Assembly: GCA_963677885.1 (NCBI GenBank)
Contig: OY782500.1
Location: forward strand, 3,534,001-3,598,000
DNA: 64,000 nucleotides
DNA from: UBA1351 sp963677885
Lineage (GTDB): Bacteria; Bacillota; Clostridia; Lachnospirales; Vallitaleaceae
Direction: 5' to 3'
Shown piece by piece: positions 53,367 through 63,402 of this stretch. The first letter of the stretch is position 1. Each line of letters opens with the position of its first letter. The position numbers were made by a program, and so were the translations under genes. The notes under the pieces were generated by a model. That model was not told where the DNA came from. It was given only the letters and a program-made list of their open reading frames with translations, and did no database searches.

Positions 53367-54848
53367 ATGTCAAAAAAGCAAGTGATATTAATCATGACAG
53401 ATACTCAGAGAAAGGATATGCTGACCTGCTACAATAAGAACCTGGATATGAACACTCCCTTTCTGGACTCTATTGCCAGAGACGGCTTACGTTTTGACAG
53501 GGCCTACTGCGCCCAACCGGTCTGCGGTCCGGCACGGTCAGCACTTTTTACTGGAACTTATCCTCATACCAATGGAAGTATTGCCAATTCCATGACCCTC
53601 AACCAGAAGACAAAAACCATTGGACAACGACTCATGAAAGAGGGAATTCATTCGGTCTATATCGGTAAATACCACTTAGATGGTGGCGACTATTTTGGAG
53701 ACGGTATATGTCCTGATGGTTGGGATCCTGCTTACTGGTTTGATATGAGAAACTATTTAGACCTTATGTCTGAGGAAGACCGCTTTAGGTCCAGACACTT
53801 TGAAACCGTTTTTGATAAAGGTGTATTACCTGAATTTACCTTCGCCCATCAATGTTCAGACAAGGCTGTTGATTTTATAGAAAAACATAGGGATGAAGAC
53901 TATTTTTTAGTCCTGTCCTATGATGAACCCCACGGTCCATCCCTGGCTCCTGAGGAGTACTTTGACCAGTTTAGGAACCGAAAACATACGTCTTATGGTA
54001 ATGTTGGTGTAGATTTATCCGGTCATCCTGAACATGTTCAGCTATGGGCGGAAGATGATGGAAAGACAGATCCGGATACCATGGCCTTAATGGGATGTAA
54101 CGCTTATGTGGATAAGGAAATCGGGCGGGTATTAAAAGTTATTGAAGCCTCTGGTGACAACCCATGCATTATCTATACATCAGACCATGGAGCATCTCTT
54201 GGAGGACATGGATTAGGGGATAAGGGACCGGCTATGTATGAGGAAATTACCAATGTACCTCTGATGATAAAATGGCCTGGCCTTATTGAACCTGGAAGGG
54301 TGTCCCATATGCCTGTCAGTCACGTGGATATAGTGCCTACCATTCTGGATATTTTTGAAAAACCTAAGGCAAGGCTTTTAGAAGGTCAGTCTCTGGGACC
54401 ACTTTTTGAAGATAGGGAGGCAAGGGTTAATGATGCTGTTTTTATGGAATTTCACAGGTATGAAATCGACCATGACGGCTTTGGTGGATACCAACCTATA
54501 CGTGCCTGTACCGATGGACGCTATAAATTGTCGGTTAATCTTATGACGACAGATGAGTTGTACGACACTTTTGAAGATCCCGGTGAGATGAAGAATCTTT
54601 TGACGAATCCGGATTATCAGGCAATTAGGGATATGCTCCATGATAAAATCCTCAACTGGATGAATGAAACCAGAGATCCCTACCGAGGATATTATTGGGA
54701 AAGAAGGCCTTGGCGAAAGGATGCAAGACCGGCTACCTGGTCCTATACCAACATGACCAGACAAAGATATACGGAAACAGACGAGACCGGTCAGCTGGAC
54801 TATTCAACCGGACTTCCAATTACTGAATATATCAGACCTAAAAAATAA
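53367..54848 (+). CDS. Type I sulfatase (493 aa)
   Basis: Formylglycine-dependent sulfatase. The maturation site is C53-G-P-A-R, preceded by metal-binding 'IMTDTQRKD' and followed by 'FTGTYPHTNG'. Later motifs 'SYDEPHGPS', 'YTSDHGASLGGHGLGDKG' and 'MIKWPGL' are in place. No signal peptide, so it acts inside the cell on imported sulfated glycans. The Cys-type site needs a formylglycine-generating or anSME enzyme elsewhere. TTGGAGG precedes the ATG. It diverges from an AraC regulator. Confidence 0.93.
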   Translation: MSKKQVILIMTDTQRKDMLTCYNKNLDMNTPFLDSIARDGLRFDRAYCAQPVCGPARSALFTGTYPHTNGSIANSMTLNQKTKTIGQRLMKEGIHSVYIGKYHLDGGDYFGDGICPDGWDPAYWFDMRNYLDLMSEEDRFRSRHFETVFDKGVLPEFTFAHQCSDKAVDFIEKHRDEDYFLVLSYDEPHGPSLAPEEYFDQFRNRKHTSYGNVGVDLSGHPEHVQLWAEDDGKTDPDTMALMGCNAYVDKEIGRVLKVIEASGDNPCIIYTSDHGASLGGHGLGDKGPAMYEEITNVPLMIKWPGLIEPGRVSHMPVSHVDIVPTILDIFEKPKARLLEGQSLGPLFEDREARVNDAVFMEFHRYEIDHDGFGGYQPIRACTDGRYKLSVNLMTTDELYDTFEDPGEMKNLLTNPDYQAIRDMLHDKILNWMNETRDPYRGYYWERRPWRKDARPATWSYTNMTRQRYTETDETGQLDYSTGLPITEYIRPKK

Positions 54849-54850
54849 CC

Positions 54851-54891
54851 ATAAGGACTTGGCCTTCATGTTGTAGAGGCTGGGTCCTTAT
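54851..54891 (+). terminator. Inverted repeat after the sulfatase
   Basis: ATAAGGAC / GTCCTTAT with an inner TTGGCC / GGCTGG. Strong stem but no T-run. Confidence 0.45.
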
Positions 54892-54956
54892 GTTATGATT
54901 ATACAAGATGATTTAGGTTAGCTATTTACTATATATAAATGATTTTGGAGGTTATA

Positions 54957-56216
54957 ATGGGAAAATATATTCTTGCCCTTAATTGTGGTTCTTCATCACT
55001 CAAATTCACCCTGTTCAATTTACTGGATGGAAACAAGCTGGAACATGATATTGCCGGAGTTGTAGAGGAAATTGGTAACACCGACTCCAGTCGAATCAAA
55101 ATGGAAGTTGGTGGAGTCAAGGAAGTTATTGATACACCTCTACCCAACCATCATGACGGTCTTTTGGCTGTTTTTGATCAGTTTGACAAGAAGGGAATCC
55201 ATAAAGAGGACATTAAAGGTGTGGGACACCGTGTGGTGCATGGTGGAACCAAGTACAATACATCTGTAAAAATTGATGATGACGTTCTTGCTACCATTGA
55301 AGACCTGATACCTATAGCACCTCTCCACAATCCTCCAAACCTTTTGGGAATAAAAGTCGCCATGGACTTGCTGCCAAATGTGAATCATGTAGCGGTTTTT
55401 GATACTGCTTTCCACGGGACTCTTCCTGAATACGCTTTCCGTTATGCCATTCCTGAAGAATGGTATAAGGAGTTTGGTGTTCGTACGTATGGTTTCCACG
55501 GTACCTCCCACCTATATGTGGCAAAAAGAGGGGCTAGGTTCCTTGGTAAATCCAATGAAGATTTCAATGGCATCACTGCCCATCTTGGCAATGGCTGCAG
55601 TCTTTCCAAAATCCAGGGAGGTAAGTCTGTTGATACATCCATGGGATTCACACCACTTGAGGGTGTTATCATGGGAACAAGATCCGGCGATGTTGACCCG
55701 GCGGTTATCAGCCATGTTTGTGACAGTCTTATGGTCAAGAATGATATTGATCATGAAGAAGCCTTTAAGAAGGTCATGCATAGCCTGAATAAAGAATCCG
55801 GTCTTAAAGCTCTTGCCAATACCAATATGATGCAGGTCATCCGGAGTAAGGCTGAAGAAGGAGATGTTGAGGCTGAATTGGTTGTATCTATTTATGCATA
55901 CCGTATAGCTAAATATATTGGTGCCTACTGGGCCACCCTTCCATCATGTGATGGGATTATTTTTACTGCAGGTCTTGGAGAAAATGAAGGTTACGTACGT
56001 AAAAAGATTCTAAGCTTCCTTGGTAATATTGGATTTGAGCTGGATGAGGCCGCCAATAAAATTAGAAAAGAAGAAATTCAAATCGCTGCTTCTCAAAAGA
56101 ATAATACAAAAGTATTGGTTATTCCGACAGATGAGGAAATTGTCATTGGATATGATACCCTTTACCTGGGATATTTGGAGAAGGCAGTACCAAAAGTATA
56201 TCCATTTGAAGGTTAA
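54957..56216 (+). CDS. ackA: Acetate kinase (419 aa)
   Basis: Starts GKYILALNCGSSSLK, the ackA N-terminal phosphate-binding motif, and carries 'VGHRVVHGG', 'YGFHGTSHLYV', 'GNGCSLSKI' and 'TSMGFTPLEGVIMGTRSGDVDP', the family's catalytic core. It makes ATP and acetate from acetyl phosphate, the usual last step of fermentation. The frame opens at 54939 but TTGGAGG before ATG 54957 decides the start. No phosphotransacetylase gene is adjacent. Length is slightly above the family's usual 400. Confidence 0.96.
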   Translation: MGKYILALNCGSSSLKFTLFNLLDGNKLEHDIAGVVEEIGNTDSSRIKMEVGGVKEVIDTPLPNHHDGLLAVFDQFDKKGIHKEDIKGVGHRVVHGGTKYNTSVKIDDDVLATIEDLIPIAPLHNPPNLLGIKVAMDLLPNVNHVAVFDTAFHGTLPEYAFRYAIPEEWYKEFGVRTYGFHGTSHLYVAKRGARFLGKSNEDFNGITAHLGNGCSLSKIQGGKSVDTSMGFTPLEGVIMGTRSGDVDPAVISHVCDSLMVKNDIDHEEAFKKVMHSLNKESGLKALANTNMMQVIRSKAEEGDVEAELVVSIYAYRIAKYIGAYWATLPSCDGIIFTAGLGENEGYVRKKILSFLGNIGFELDEAANKIRKEEIQIAASQKNNTKVLVIPTDEEIVIGYDTLYLGYLEKAVPKVYPFEG

Positions 56217-56230
56217 AACTTAGATGATTT

Positions 56231-56264
56231 GCCGGTCACTTATAATGGTTTAAAAGTGACCGGC
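56231..56264 (+). terminator. Terminator after ackA
   Basis: GCCGGTCACTT / AAGTGACCGGC, an 11-bp GC-rich stem with a 12-nt loop, followed by a weak T-run. Confidence 0.65.
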
Positions 56265-56304
56265 TTACTGAAATAAGACGGGTTGTATTTTGTGGGGTGA
56301 ATAC

Positions 56305-59300
56305 ATGCTTATTAGTGAAGATAAATATGCGGCAATACTGAATTTTATACAGGAACTTTTTGATACCAGCTTTGATGAAAAGCTTCGAAGTGTTATTTTC
56401 GATGCACCATCCTTAGATCATGAAGCCATCAGGCTTTATTTTGACTCTTTTGACAATATTTATTATTTGGGTCATATCTTTACTGAGGAAGACTACCTCT
56501 TTCCTTTTTATCCATATCTAAAAGTCATCAAGGACTATTTTTCCGGTCTGCCCAGACAGGAGACCAAGGCAATTATTGAGTCTTTGAATCTATATGCATT
56601 ACATCAAAACCTATACCTTAATTTCATTTATGATGAGGACTTTTCCAGACAGGAAGAGGTTCTTCGTGATGAAGTTTATTATGAAAAAAAGTTATTCCTG
56701 GTGGATATCGGCAAGCTGCTTAACTATATCGCCGGCTTTGAAGATCTAGTCATTTACCTTGGTGAACTTCAATATGCTCCTGAATCCACCCTTAATATGA
56801 CCAAATATCTTTTAGAAGAGTGCATGTCCATGCCGATTCTTCTCATTGGAGTCCTGGATGCTGATTATTTGGAATATGAAGAAAACAGGGACAGCCACCA
56901 AGACTTTGTGGATGCCATTGATCGATTGGACCTGATGGTGCGAATCGACGTAGAGTTTGTAGATGAGAGCCCCTATTATAGACGGCCCATCCAAAACAAA
57001 GCAGACATTTATCGTATAATGGAGGTCTGTTTCCAGTTTCTGGCTATATCAGATTGTATCCAATACGGTAAGCAACTTTATGTGACTTACAACAATCAGT
57101 TGAATAAGGGAGAAGAAGGCCACTTTATTGATTTGTTAAAACTTCTTGGTAAAGCCCATTTTCTCAACCGGGACAAGGAAGGGGCCCTTTTCTATGACAA
57201 TATGGCCTATAGCCTGGCTGAGAGTATTGACCATCAATATGATATGTGTCTTTGTAAGATTAATCTGGGTTACGATTATTCCATTAACGGTCAGTTTGCC
57301 ATTGCAAGAAAACATGCCAATGATGCCTTTGAAATGGCTGAGGATATGGGCTATGAGGATTTGGCATATAAGGCTATGCTGATGAACTTTGTCATTGACA
57401 AGGAAAGTCTTTATATTGAGTCAACAACTACAGAAGAACAACTGGAAACCTTAATTGAAGGTACTATAAAGCGGGGTTACAATAATTTTCTGGCTATGAT
57501 TTATACTAATCCAAGGGAGCTGCACCATAATTTCGATGCTGTTAAGGAAAGCCGTTTTGCCCTTGGCATTCAACTGGCATCTCAAACCGGCAACGATCAT
57601 CAATTGGGTGTTGCCTACCACAATCAGGGTATTATCTATTACCAGTTAGGTCAGATTCATCTCTCCTTTGAATATCTGCAAAAATCCAAGCTCATTAAAG
57701 AAAGGATTGGAGATAAAAAGAGACTGTCCTATATTTATAACAGTTTGGGCTATTATTATTTCCTCATTGAATCCTACCCTAAAGCCCATGATGAGTATTT
57801 AAAATCCCTGATTGCCTCAGGTGACAGCGGAGATTATCATGAGGTCTGTATGACCCTTTACAATATGGCCCTTAATGCATTCTTCTATGGAAAATACTCT
57901 TTGGTTTGTAATTATATCAGTAAGCTGATGGATCTAATGAAGGTAGCTAAGCTTCAAGATATTAAATATCATTCCAGAAAAATGATTTATGATGTTTATA
58001 TTATCGCCCTTGTTAAAACCGGTCGCATGAGTAAGGCCAGAGATATTTACAATAAGGTTGGCATATGGAAGTTAAAGCCTATTGAAGACAAGGATGAAGA
58101 GTATTTTATCAGCGAAATGATGGAGTTTTTCATGAGTCATGTGGAAGAGGATAAGGAAGAGCTCTTGGTAAAGGCTGAACAGTTTATACCGGAAAGTGAT
58201 GCCTCACTACTACATTTTAGGAAGTTCTATTTTATAGAAAAGATGCTTTATTACAAGGTTGGAGGCAGTAATTACTATAAACGTTTAGGAAAAATCATTC
58301 AAAAAGAACTGGATACGGATTCTATGATAACCCTTGATAAGGTCGCTCAGATTATGACCCAAAAACACATTATCCGTTTTGATGAACCTTCTGAACCTTT
58401 AAGAGACATTGATATTGATTATAACAGGTATCTTTATGCAGCCAAAATTGATCAAAATCTTTTGAAGCTTAGAAATAGACTGAACGAAATTTCTTTTCTT
58501 AATGTGGTCCAAAACATGCTGGTCAATGAAGACCAGGTAAATCAGCTCTTTATTAGACTTCAGCAGCTCATTCATGGAAATACCAAGGTTGAGAAAAGTT
58601 TTTGCCGGGTACTGAAAAACAAGGGATATCAAACCCTGAATATTGAAAGCACCAAGTTAATTATCAATGAGGTTTATGCAGAACGGATCCTCCATTATGT
58701 CAGTGATAAGTCCAAGCCATCTATATTAAAAGGCGGTAACATGAATTTCAGGACCCTTAAGAAGGTTTACGGCTATTCGTCAATCATGTACTTGCCTATT
58801 TATGTTCATGGTAAGCGAAAAGCAGAATTTATTTTTATGACTACAGATGCTTACGAAAAACTGAACCAGGATGACTTGAGCATTTTTACCTTAGTTGGTC
58901 GCCAAGTGGGTGAAAGTATCGAACGTATTGAGAATAACAGGGCTATTAAAGCCATGAATATCAAGTTGGATCACCTTTCCAAAACAGACCTCCTGACCAA
59001 CCTCTACAATCGAAAGGCACTGGAAGATAAACTTCAGGAGAATAAAGACCGTATCAAGTCCGGGGAACTTGGAAACCTGATTATCCTCTTTATTGATCTT
59101 GATAATTTTAAGTACTATAACGATACCTTTGGTCATCAAATGGGAGACAGGGTTTTGGTTTATTTTGCAGAATTTCTGAAGGAGTTTACTGGGGCCAATG
59201 ATTTTGTTGCCCGTTTTGGCGGAGATGAATTTGTTGTTCTCTTGGAAAACAGAAGTGAGGAAGAGGTCCATGAAGTAGCTCACCAGATCTACCACAGGAT

Positions 59301-59517
59301 TAAGGACTTCCATTATTTTGAACGTGTTATTGGTCAAGCCATTGGTAAGCAAGTCAAGATACCTATAGAATCCAGGTTGTCCTGTTCAATCGGTATGGCT
59401 TCATTAAGAGATTATGACTCCGGTGATGTAGATGATCTCCTAAAAGCAGCTGATCTTGCCCTCTACCAAGCTAAGGATGAAGGCAAGAACAGATTGAAGA
59501 AAGCTGAATTTATTTAA
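56305..59517 (+). CDS. TPR / GGDEF diguanylate cyclase (1070 aa)
   Basis: Cytosolic. An N-terminal unknown domain is followed by several tetratricopeptide repeats (roughly 330-640, e.g. 'GVAYHNQGIIYYQLGQIHLSFEYLQKS'), a GAF-like segment (about 730-880) and a GGDEF domain with 'ARFGGDEFVVLL' (GGDEF at 972-976). No RxxD site. The TPRs suggest control by a protein or peptide partner. The frame begins at GTG 56290; ATG 56305 after GTGGGGTGA is preferred. Its last 8 nt overlap the converging GH13 gene. Confidence 0.9.
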   Translation: MLISEDKYAAILNFIQELFDTSFDEKLRSVIFDAPSLDHEAIRLYFDSFDNIYYLGHIFTEEDYLFPFYPYLKVIKDYFSGLPRQETKAIIESLNLYALHQNLYLNFIYDEDFSRQEEVLRDEVYYEKKLFLVDIGKLLNYIAGFEDLVIYLGELQYAPESTLNMTKYLLEECMSMPILLIGVLDADYLEYEENRDSHQDFVDAIDRLDLMVRIDVEFVDESPYYRRPIQNKADIYRIMEVCFQFLAISDCIQYGKQLYVTYNNQLNKGEEGHFIDLLKLLGKAHFLNRDKEGALFYDNMAYSLAESIDHQYDMCLCKINLGYDYSINGQFAIARKHANDAFEMAEDMGYEDLAYKAMLMNFVIDKESLYIESTTTEEQLETLIEGTIKRGYNNFLAMIYTNPRELHHNFDAVKESRFALGIQLASQTGNDHQLGVAYHNQGIIYYQLGQIHLSFEYLQKSKLIKERIGDKKRLSYIYNSLGYYYFLIESYPKAHDEYLKSLIASGDSGDYHEVCMTLYNMALNAFFYGKYSLVCNYISKLMDLMKVAKLQDIKYHSRKMIYDVYIIALVKTGRMSKARDIYNKVGIWKLKPIEDKDEEYFISEMMEFFMSHVEEDKEELLVKAEQFIPESDASLLHFRKFYFIEKMLYYKVGGSNYYKRLGKIIQKELDTDSMITLDKVAQIMTQKHIIRFDEPSEPLRDIDIDYNRYLYAAKIDQNLLKLRNRLNEISFLNVVQNMLVNEDQVNQLFIRLQQLIHGNTKVEKSFCRVLKNKGYQTLNIESTKLIINEVYAERILHYVSDKSKPSILKGGNMNFRTLKKVYGYSSIMYLPIYVHGKRKAEFIFMTTDAYEKLNQDDLSIFTLVGRQVGESIERIENNRAIKAMNIKLDHLSKTDLLTNLYNRKALEDKLQENKDRIKSGELGNLIILFIDLDNFKYYNDTFGHQMGDRVLVYFAEFLKEFTGANDFVARFGGDEFVVLLENRSEEEVHEVAHQIYHRIKDFHYFERVIGQAIGKQVKIPIESRLSCSIGMASLRDYDSGDVDDLLKAADLALYQAKDEGKNRLKKAEFI

Positions 59518-61150
59518 CTTGATATACGAGAGACTCATAAGGGGCTAAGAGATAATCTTTTAGTCCCTTTTCTGTATCAGGAGTCTTGTCATAGTTGCTT
59601 AATAGGAGGTCATATTCCTTAAAGCCAAAATCCCTATCAAGGGTGGAAGGAAAGTCTGAAAAATTATTGATAACCAATAAGGTTTCATCATCATCTGATC
59701 TGAGGAAGGCAAATATCCGGTCGTGGTCGGGTTCAAGCATTTGAAAATCACCATAGACAATGACCGGTTTTTCTTTTCTCAATTGAATCAGTTTCTGATA
59801 ATGATAGAAAATGGACTCTGGATCACCTAAAGCATCTGCAACATTGATGGTGGCATAATTGGGGTTGACTTTTAACCATGGCTTACCATTGGAAAAGCCT
59901 CCATTTACCATATTGGACCATTGCATAGGTGTCCTTGCATTATCACGGCTGTTTTTATAAATGCCTTCCATCATGGTTTCATGGCTGACTCCCTTACTGA
60001 TGTATTCTCTATAAAAATTTAGTGTTTCGATATCATTATAATCATCAATGGAATCGTAATGTACATTGGTCATACCAATTTCTTCACCCTGGTAAATATA
60101 AGGTGTCCCTTTTTGCAGGTGGAGGAGGGTGGCCAGCATCTTGGCTGATTTTACCCTGTTTTCTCCATCGTTACCATACTTGGAAACGACTCTTGGCAGG
60201 TCATGGTTATTCCAGAAAAGTGAATTCCAGCCTTCATTTCCCAAGGAGGTTTGCCATTTGTTCATGACTTCTTTGAGTTTAGCCATCTCAAAGGCCTTAG
60301 GCTTCCATTTACCCATGGATTCATCCCAGAAGAGTGCGATATGTTCAAACTGGAAGACCATCGACAGTTCCTCATTGGCGGGGTTGGAGTAGAGCTTGGC
60401 AATTTCAGGTGTGGCTCCCCAAGTTTCACCAACGGTCAGGACGTCTCTTGAACCGAAGGATGCGTGATTCATATCTTTAAGATACTTATGGAGAAGGGGG
60501 CCGTTACCGGTGATACCCTTATCAATTTCCTTACCGATAAGGTCAATGACATCCATACGGAAGCCGCCGATACCCTTATCCAGCCACCAGTTCATCATAT
60601 CATGAACAGCACCTCTTACTTTTGGGTTTTCCCAGTTCAGATCCGGTTGTTTTTTGCTAAAGAGGTGGAAGTAATACTGGCCACTGGCTTCGTCATATTC
60701 CCAGGCAGATCCACCAAAAATCGAGTCAATATCACTTGGAGGATTTCCCTCACTATTGGGATCCCTCCAAATATAAAAATCCCTATATGGATTATCTTTT
60801 GAAGATTTGGCCTGGATAAACCAGTCATGCTCATCGGAGGTGTGATTGACCACAAGGTCCATAACGATTTTAATGCCCCGATTGTTGGCCTCTGCCAAGA
60901 GCTGGTCCATATCCTCCATGGTACCGAATTCAGGAGCAATGTCCTTGTAATCGGCGATATCATAACCGTTGTCATCCATTGGAGATTTATAAACTGGAGA
61001 CAGCCATATGACATCAATCCCAAGTTCCTTAAGATAATCCAGTTTCATGATGATTCCCTGTAGATCGCCAATACCATCACCATTGGAATCATTAAATGAT
61101 CTGGGGTAGATTTGATATACGACACTGTCGTGCCACCATTTTTTATTCAT
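59510..61150 (-). CDS. malL: GH13 alpha-glucosidase, oligo-1,6-glucosidase type (546 aa)
   Basis: Clan GH-H barrel with 'QIYPRSFNDSNGDGIGDLQGI' at the N-terminus, 'DLVVNHTSDEHDWF', nucleophile D200 in 'GFRMDVI', acid/base E242 in 'VGETWG', and 'NNHDLPR'. The Val after D200 favours alpha-1,6 over alpha-1,4 substrates (known for the subfamily). Cytosolic, splits isomaltose-type oligosaccharides. AAGGAG precedes the ATG. It stands alone on the minus strand, back to back with the MerR regulator. Confidence 0.95.
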   Translation of the reverse strand: MNKKWWHDSVVYQIYPRSFNDSNGDGIGDLQGIIMKLDYLKELGIDVIWLSPVYKSPMDDNGYDIADYKDIAPEFGTMEDMDQLLAEANNRGIKIVMDLVVNHTSDEHDWFIQAKSSKDNPYRDFYIWRDPNSEGNPPSDIDSIFGGSAWEYDEASGQYYFHLFSKKQPDLNWENPKVRGAVHDMMNWWLDKGIGGFRMDVIDLIGKEIDKGITGNGPLLHKYLKDMNHASFGSRDVLTVGETWGATPEIAKLYSNPANEELSMVFQFEHIALFWDESMGKWKPKAFEMAKLKEVMNKWQTSLGNEGWNSLFWNNHDLPRVVSKYGNDGENRVKSAKMLATLLHLQKGTPYIYQGEEIGMTNVHYDSIDDYNDIETLNFYREYISKGVSHETMMEGIYKNSRDNARTPMQWSNMVNGGFSNGKPWLKVNPNYATINVADALGDPESIFYHYQKLIQLRKEKPVIVYGDFQMLEPDHDRIFAFLRSDDDETLLVINNFSDFPSTLDRDFGFKEYDLLLSNYDKTPDTEKGLKDYLLAPYESLVYQVK

Positions 61151-61253
61151 TGTATTCTCCTTTACGTAATCCCATTTCCCTAAAATTCATGTTAATTAAC
61201 CTATTACAATTTTAGCATATTTTATACAACATAAAAAGTCTGTAAAAAAGTCT

Positions 61254-61284
61254 TGACATTCACGTTACGGAAAGGTCTATCATA
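61254..61284 (+). promoter_or_regulatory. MerR-type promoter with 19-bp spacer
   Basis: TTGACA (61254-61259), 19-bp spacer, TATCAT (61279-61284). The long spacer holds a CACGTTACGG-type element, the distorted arrangement that MerR-family activators correct. It lies right before the MerR/TipAS gene, so autoregulation is likely. Confidence 0.8.
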
Positions 61285-61313
61285 TAGGTATGGCAGACAG
61301 GAAAGGAGACAAA

Positions 61314-62072
61314 ATGGAATATACAGTCAGTCAATTGGCTAAAGTGTCGGGTGTCAGTCCCAGAGCCTTAAGGTACTATGACGAAATTGGCCTCTTAAAG
61401 CCCTATCGTATCAACGAATCCGGATATCGTTTATATGAGAGGGGGGAGGTAGACAGACTTCAGCAAATTCTTTTTTACAAGACAATGGAAATTCCCTTGG
61501 AGGAAATTGGGGCAATACTGGATGACAAAGCCTTCGATCCAGCCAGGGCCCTTGAAGTTCATCGTCAGCGACTCCTGGATAAACGCCATCAGATCGATCA
61601 GTTACTAAATAATATAGAACAATCTATTGAGGCATTAAATGGAGGTAATGAGATGTCAGATAAAGAAAAATTTGAAGGTTTCAAGGAAGCCTTAATCGAA
61701 GAAAATGAAGCAAAATACGGCAAGGAAGTCCGTGAAAAATATGGAGATGACCTGGTAAACGCATCCAATGATAAAGTGAGAAAAATGTCTGAGGCAGGTC
61801 ATAAACACGCTGAAAAGTTGGGGATTATCATTAAGGAAAAATTGATGGAAGCCTTTGACAAAAAAGAAGTCACAGGTCCTCTTGCCAAAGAAATCTATGA
61901 ACTGCACAGAGAGTGGATTATGTGTTATTGGCCGGCATATTCAGTGGAAGGTCACAAGGGTCTTGGTGATATGTATGTGGCTGATGACAGGTTTAAGGCC
62001 TACTATGATGATGAAAAAGAAGGAGTGGCTGCCTACCTAAGAGATATCATCCATGCCAATGCCCACAAGTAA
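61314..62072 (+). CDS. MerR family regulator with TipAS domain (252 aa)
   Basis: The N-terminal MerR winged helix (residues 1-70: 'YTVSQLAKVSGVSPRALRYYDEIGLLKP') is followed by a coiled coil and a C-terminal TipAS-like effector domain (about 120-250) with 'WIMCYWPAYSVEGHKGLGDMYVADDRF'. TipAS proteins trap thiopeptide-type antibiotics or other hydrophobic ligands and switch on efflux. The frame opens at 61290, but the promoter would start transcription there. ATG 61314 after AAAGGAG is the start. The next gene is a TerB-DnaJ membrane protein. Confidence 0.92.
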   Translation: MEYTVSQLAKVSGVSPRALRYYDEIGLLKPYRINESGYRLYERGEVDRLQQILFYKTMEIPLEEIGAILDDKAFDPARALEVHRQRLLDKRHQIDQLLNNIEQSIEALNGGNEMSDKEKFEGFKEALIEENEAKYGKEVREKYGDDLVNASNDKVRKMSEAGHKHAEKLGIIIKEKLMEAFDKKEVTGPLAKEIYELHREWIMCYWPAYSVEGHKGLGDMYVADDRFKAYYDDEKEGVAAYLRDIIHANAHK

Positions 62073-62236
62073 TTTACAAATCTAGAGAAACTTTTTTCCA
62101 AGGTTGGGAAGCCGTGTATTTTAATTGAATTTTTATAAAGTCTTCAAACTTCCTTGATTTTTCGTCCTTATACTGTAAATATCAAAACAAAGATTTGGAC
62201 AGTAAGATTAGTTGGATAAACAGAAAGTGTGAAGAC

Positions 62237-63214
62237 ATGGAGATACTTGGAAACTTATTTACTTTTGGAATGGATATCATATCTTTTTTATTTGTTGGTA
62301 TAATCGCTTTAACAGCAGGTGTGACCGCCTGGACCAAAGGAAGAAGCGGACTATTTTGGGGAGGAATTACTTTTTTCCTGCCCTGGATGATCTTTTTCGT
62401 TTTCTTCCTACCGGTAAAAACCCCTAAATTCCGGTCTTATCTCAAGGACCAACCAGGTTTTAAGGAAAAGAATCCGGTTATTGCATCGATTATGGCCTTA
62501 AGTGCTGTTGTGGCCAAGGCAGATGGTCATGTCAGCCAAGGAGAAGTTGATCTTATACGACGATATATAACAGCCAACTTCAGGATCAGCAGCCAGGAAC
62601 TTGCTACTTATCAGGAAGCCTTTGACTACGGTAAGAATCACCCTGATGAATATGGTGAATTTGTCAGTATAATCAAAACCTATTACAGTAACCGAAACTT
62701 CATACTTTCGCTTTCCTATTTGATGGTGACTGTAGCCATGAAAGATGGCACAATGGGAGTGAGTGAGGAAAGATTCCTAAAGCAGATCATCATAGAGTTG
62801 GGCCTTAGTGAATATGAGTTCATCAGTATCAAACAATTTTTTACATCAGGAATGGCAAGGTCTGGTTTTTCGGGAGCCTGGAATCAGAGTGGTTATGGAA
62901 ACCGGACTTATGGTGGAGCCGGAGCATACGGTTACGGTAGCAGTGGCTACGGTTCAAGAGGACAAAATGCTTACAGCCAAGGAGCCATGGCAGATGAGTA
63001 TGCCAAAATTCTTGGAGTCAACAAGGAGGATGATCTGGCAACCATCAAGAAAGCCTACCGTAAACTGGCCAAAGAGTATCACCCGGATAAAATGGCCTCT
63101 CAAGGTATGCCTGACGACTATATGAAATTCGCAAATGAGAAGATTGCCAAAATCAATGAAGCCTATGATTACTTTAAGAAAATCAAGGAAGAAGGTCAGA
63201 GACAGGTTGTCTAA
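62237..63214 (+). CDS. Membrane TerB-DnaJ protein, DjlA-like (325 aa)
   Basis: Two N-terminal membrane helices (about 8-30 and 40-62) are followed by a TerB-like helical domain (about 88-200, 'MALSAVVAKADGHVSQGEVDLIRRYI'), a Gly/Tyr/Ser-rich linker, and a C-terminal J domain with 'AYRKLAKEYHPDK' (HPD motif). This is the DjlA order: a membrane-bound co-chaperone that recruits DnaK. The start is uncertain. TTG 62195 is in frame, but neither it nor ATG 62237 has a strong ribosome site, and the shorter form places the first helix at the N-terminus. Confidence 0.85.
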   Translation: MEILGNLFTFGMDIISFLFVGIIALTAGVTAWTKGRSGLFWGGITFFLPWMIFFVFFLPVKTPKFRSYLKDQPGFKEKNPVIASIMALSAVVAKADGHVSQGEVDLIRRYITANFRISSQELATYQEAFDYGKNHPDEYGEFVSIIKTYYSNRNFILSLSYLMVTVAMKDGTMGVSEERFLKQIIIELGLSEYEFISIKQFFTSGMARSGFSGAWNQSGYGNRTYGGAGAYGYGSSGYGSRGQNAYSQGAMADEYAKILGVNKEDDLATIKKAYRKLAKEYHPDKMASQGMPDDYMKFANEKIAKINEAYDYFKKIKEEGQRQVV

Positions 63215-63268
63215 AGTCCTTATCAAGAGGATATAACATAAATAATTACATATTAAGGATTTTACAGA

Positions 63269-63304
63269 AGCCATTCAATTTAAGATAGTTGAATGGCTTT
63301 TAGT
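63269..63304 (+). terminator. Rho-independent terminator after the DnaJ-like gene
   Basis: AGCCATTCAA / TTGAATGGCT stem with about a 10-nt loop and TTT after. Confidence 0.75.
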
Positions 63305-63402
63305 GAAATTTCCTTTTGATCCTAATTATATTTAATATCTTAGGATGCTTTATAAGTATTTTATGGATTCGGAAAGCTTATGTAAATTTATTTGAAAAAA
63401 CC

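Noticed and set aside
58891..59352. 153-codon antisense ORF inside the TPR-GGDEF gene
   Set aside because: Shadow of the conserved GGDEF domain.
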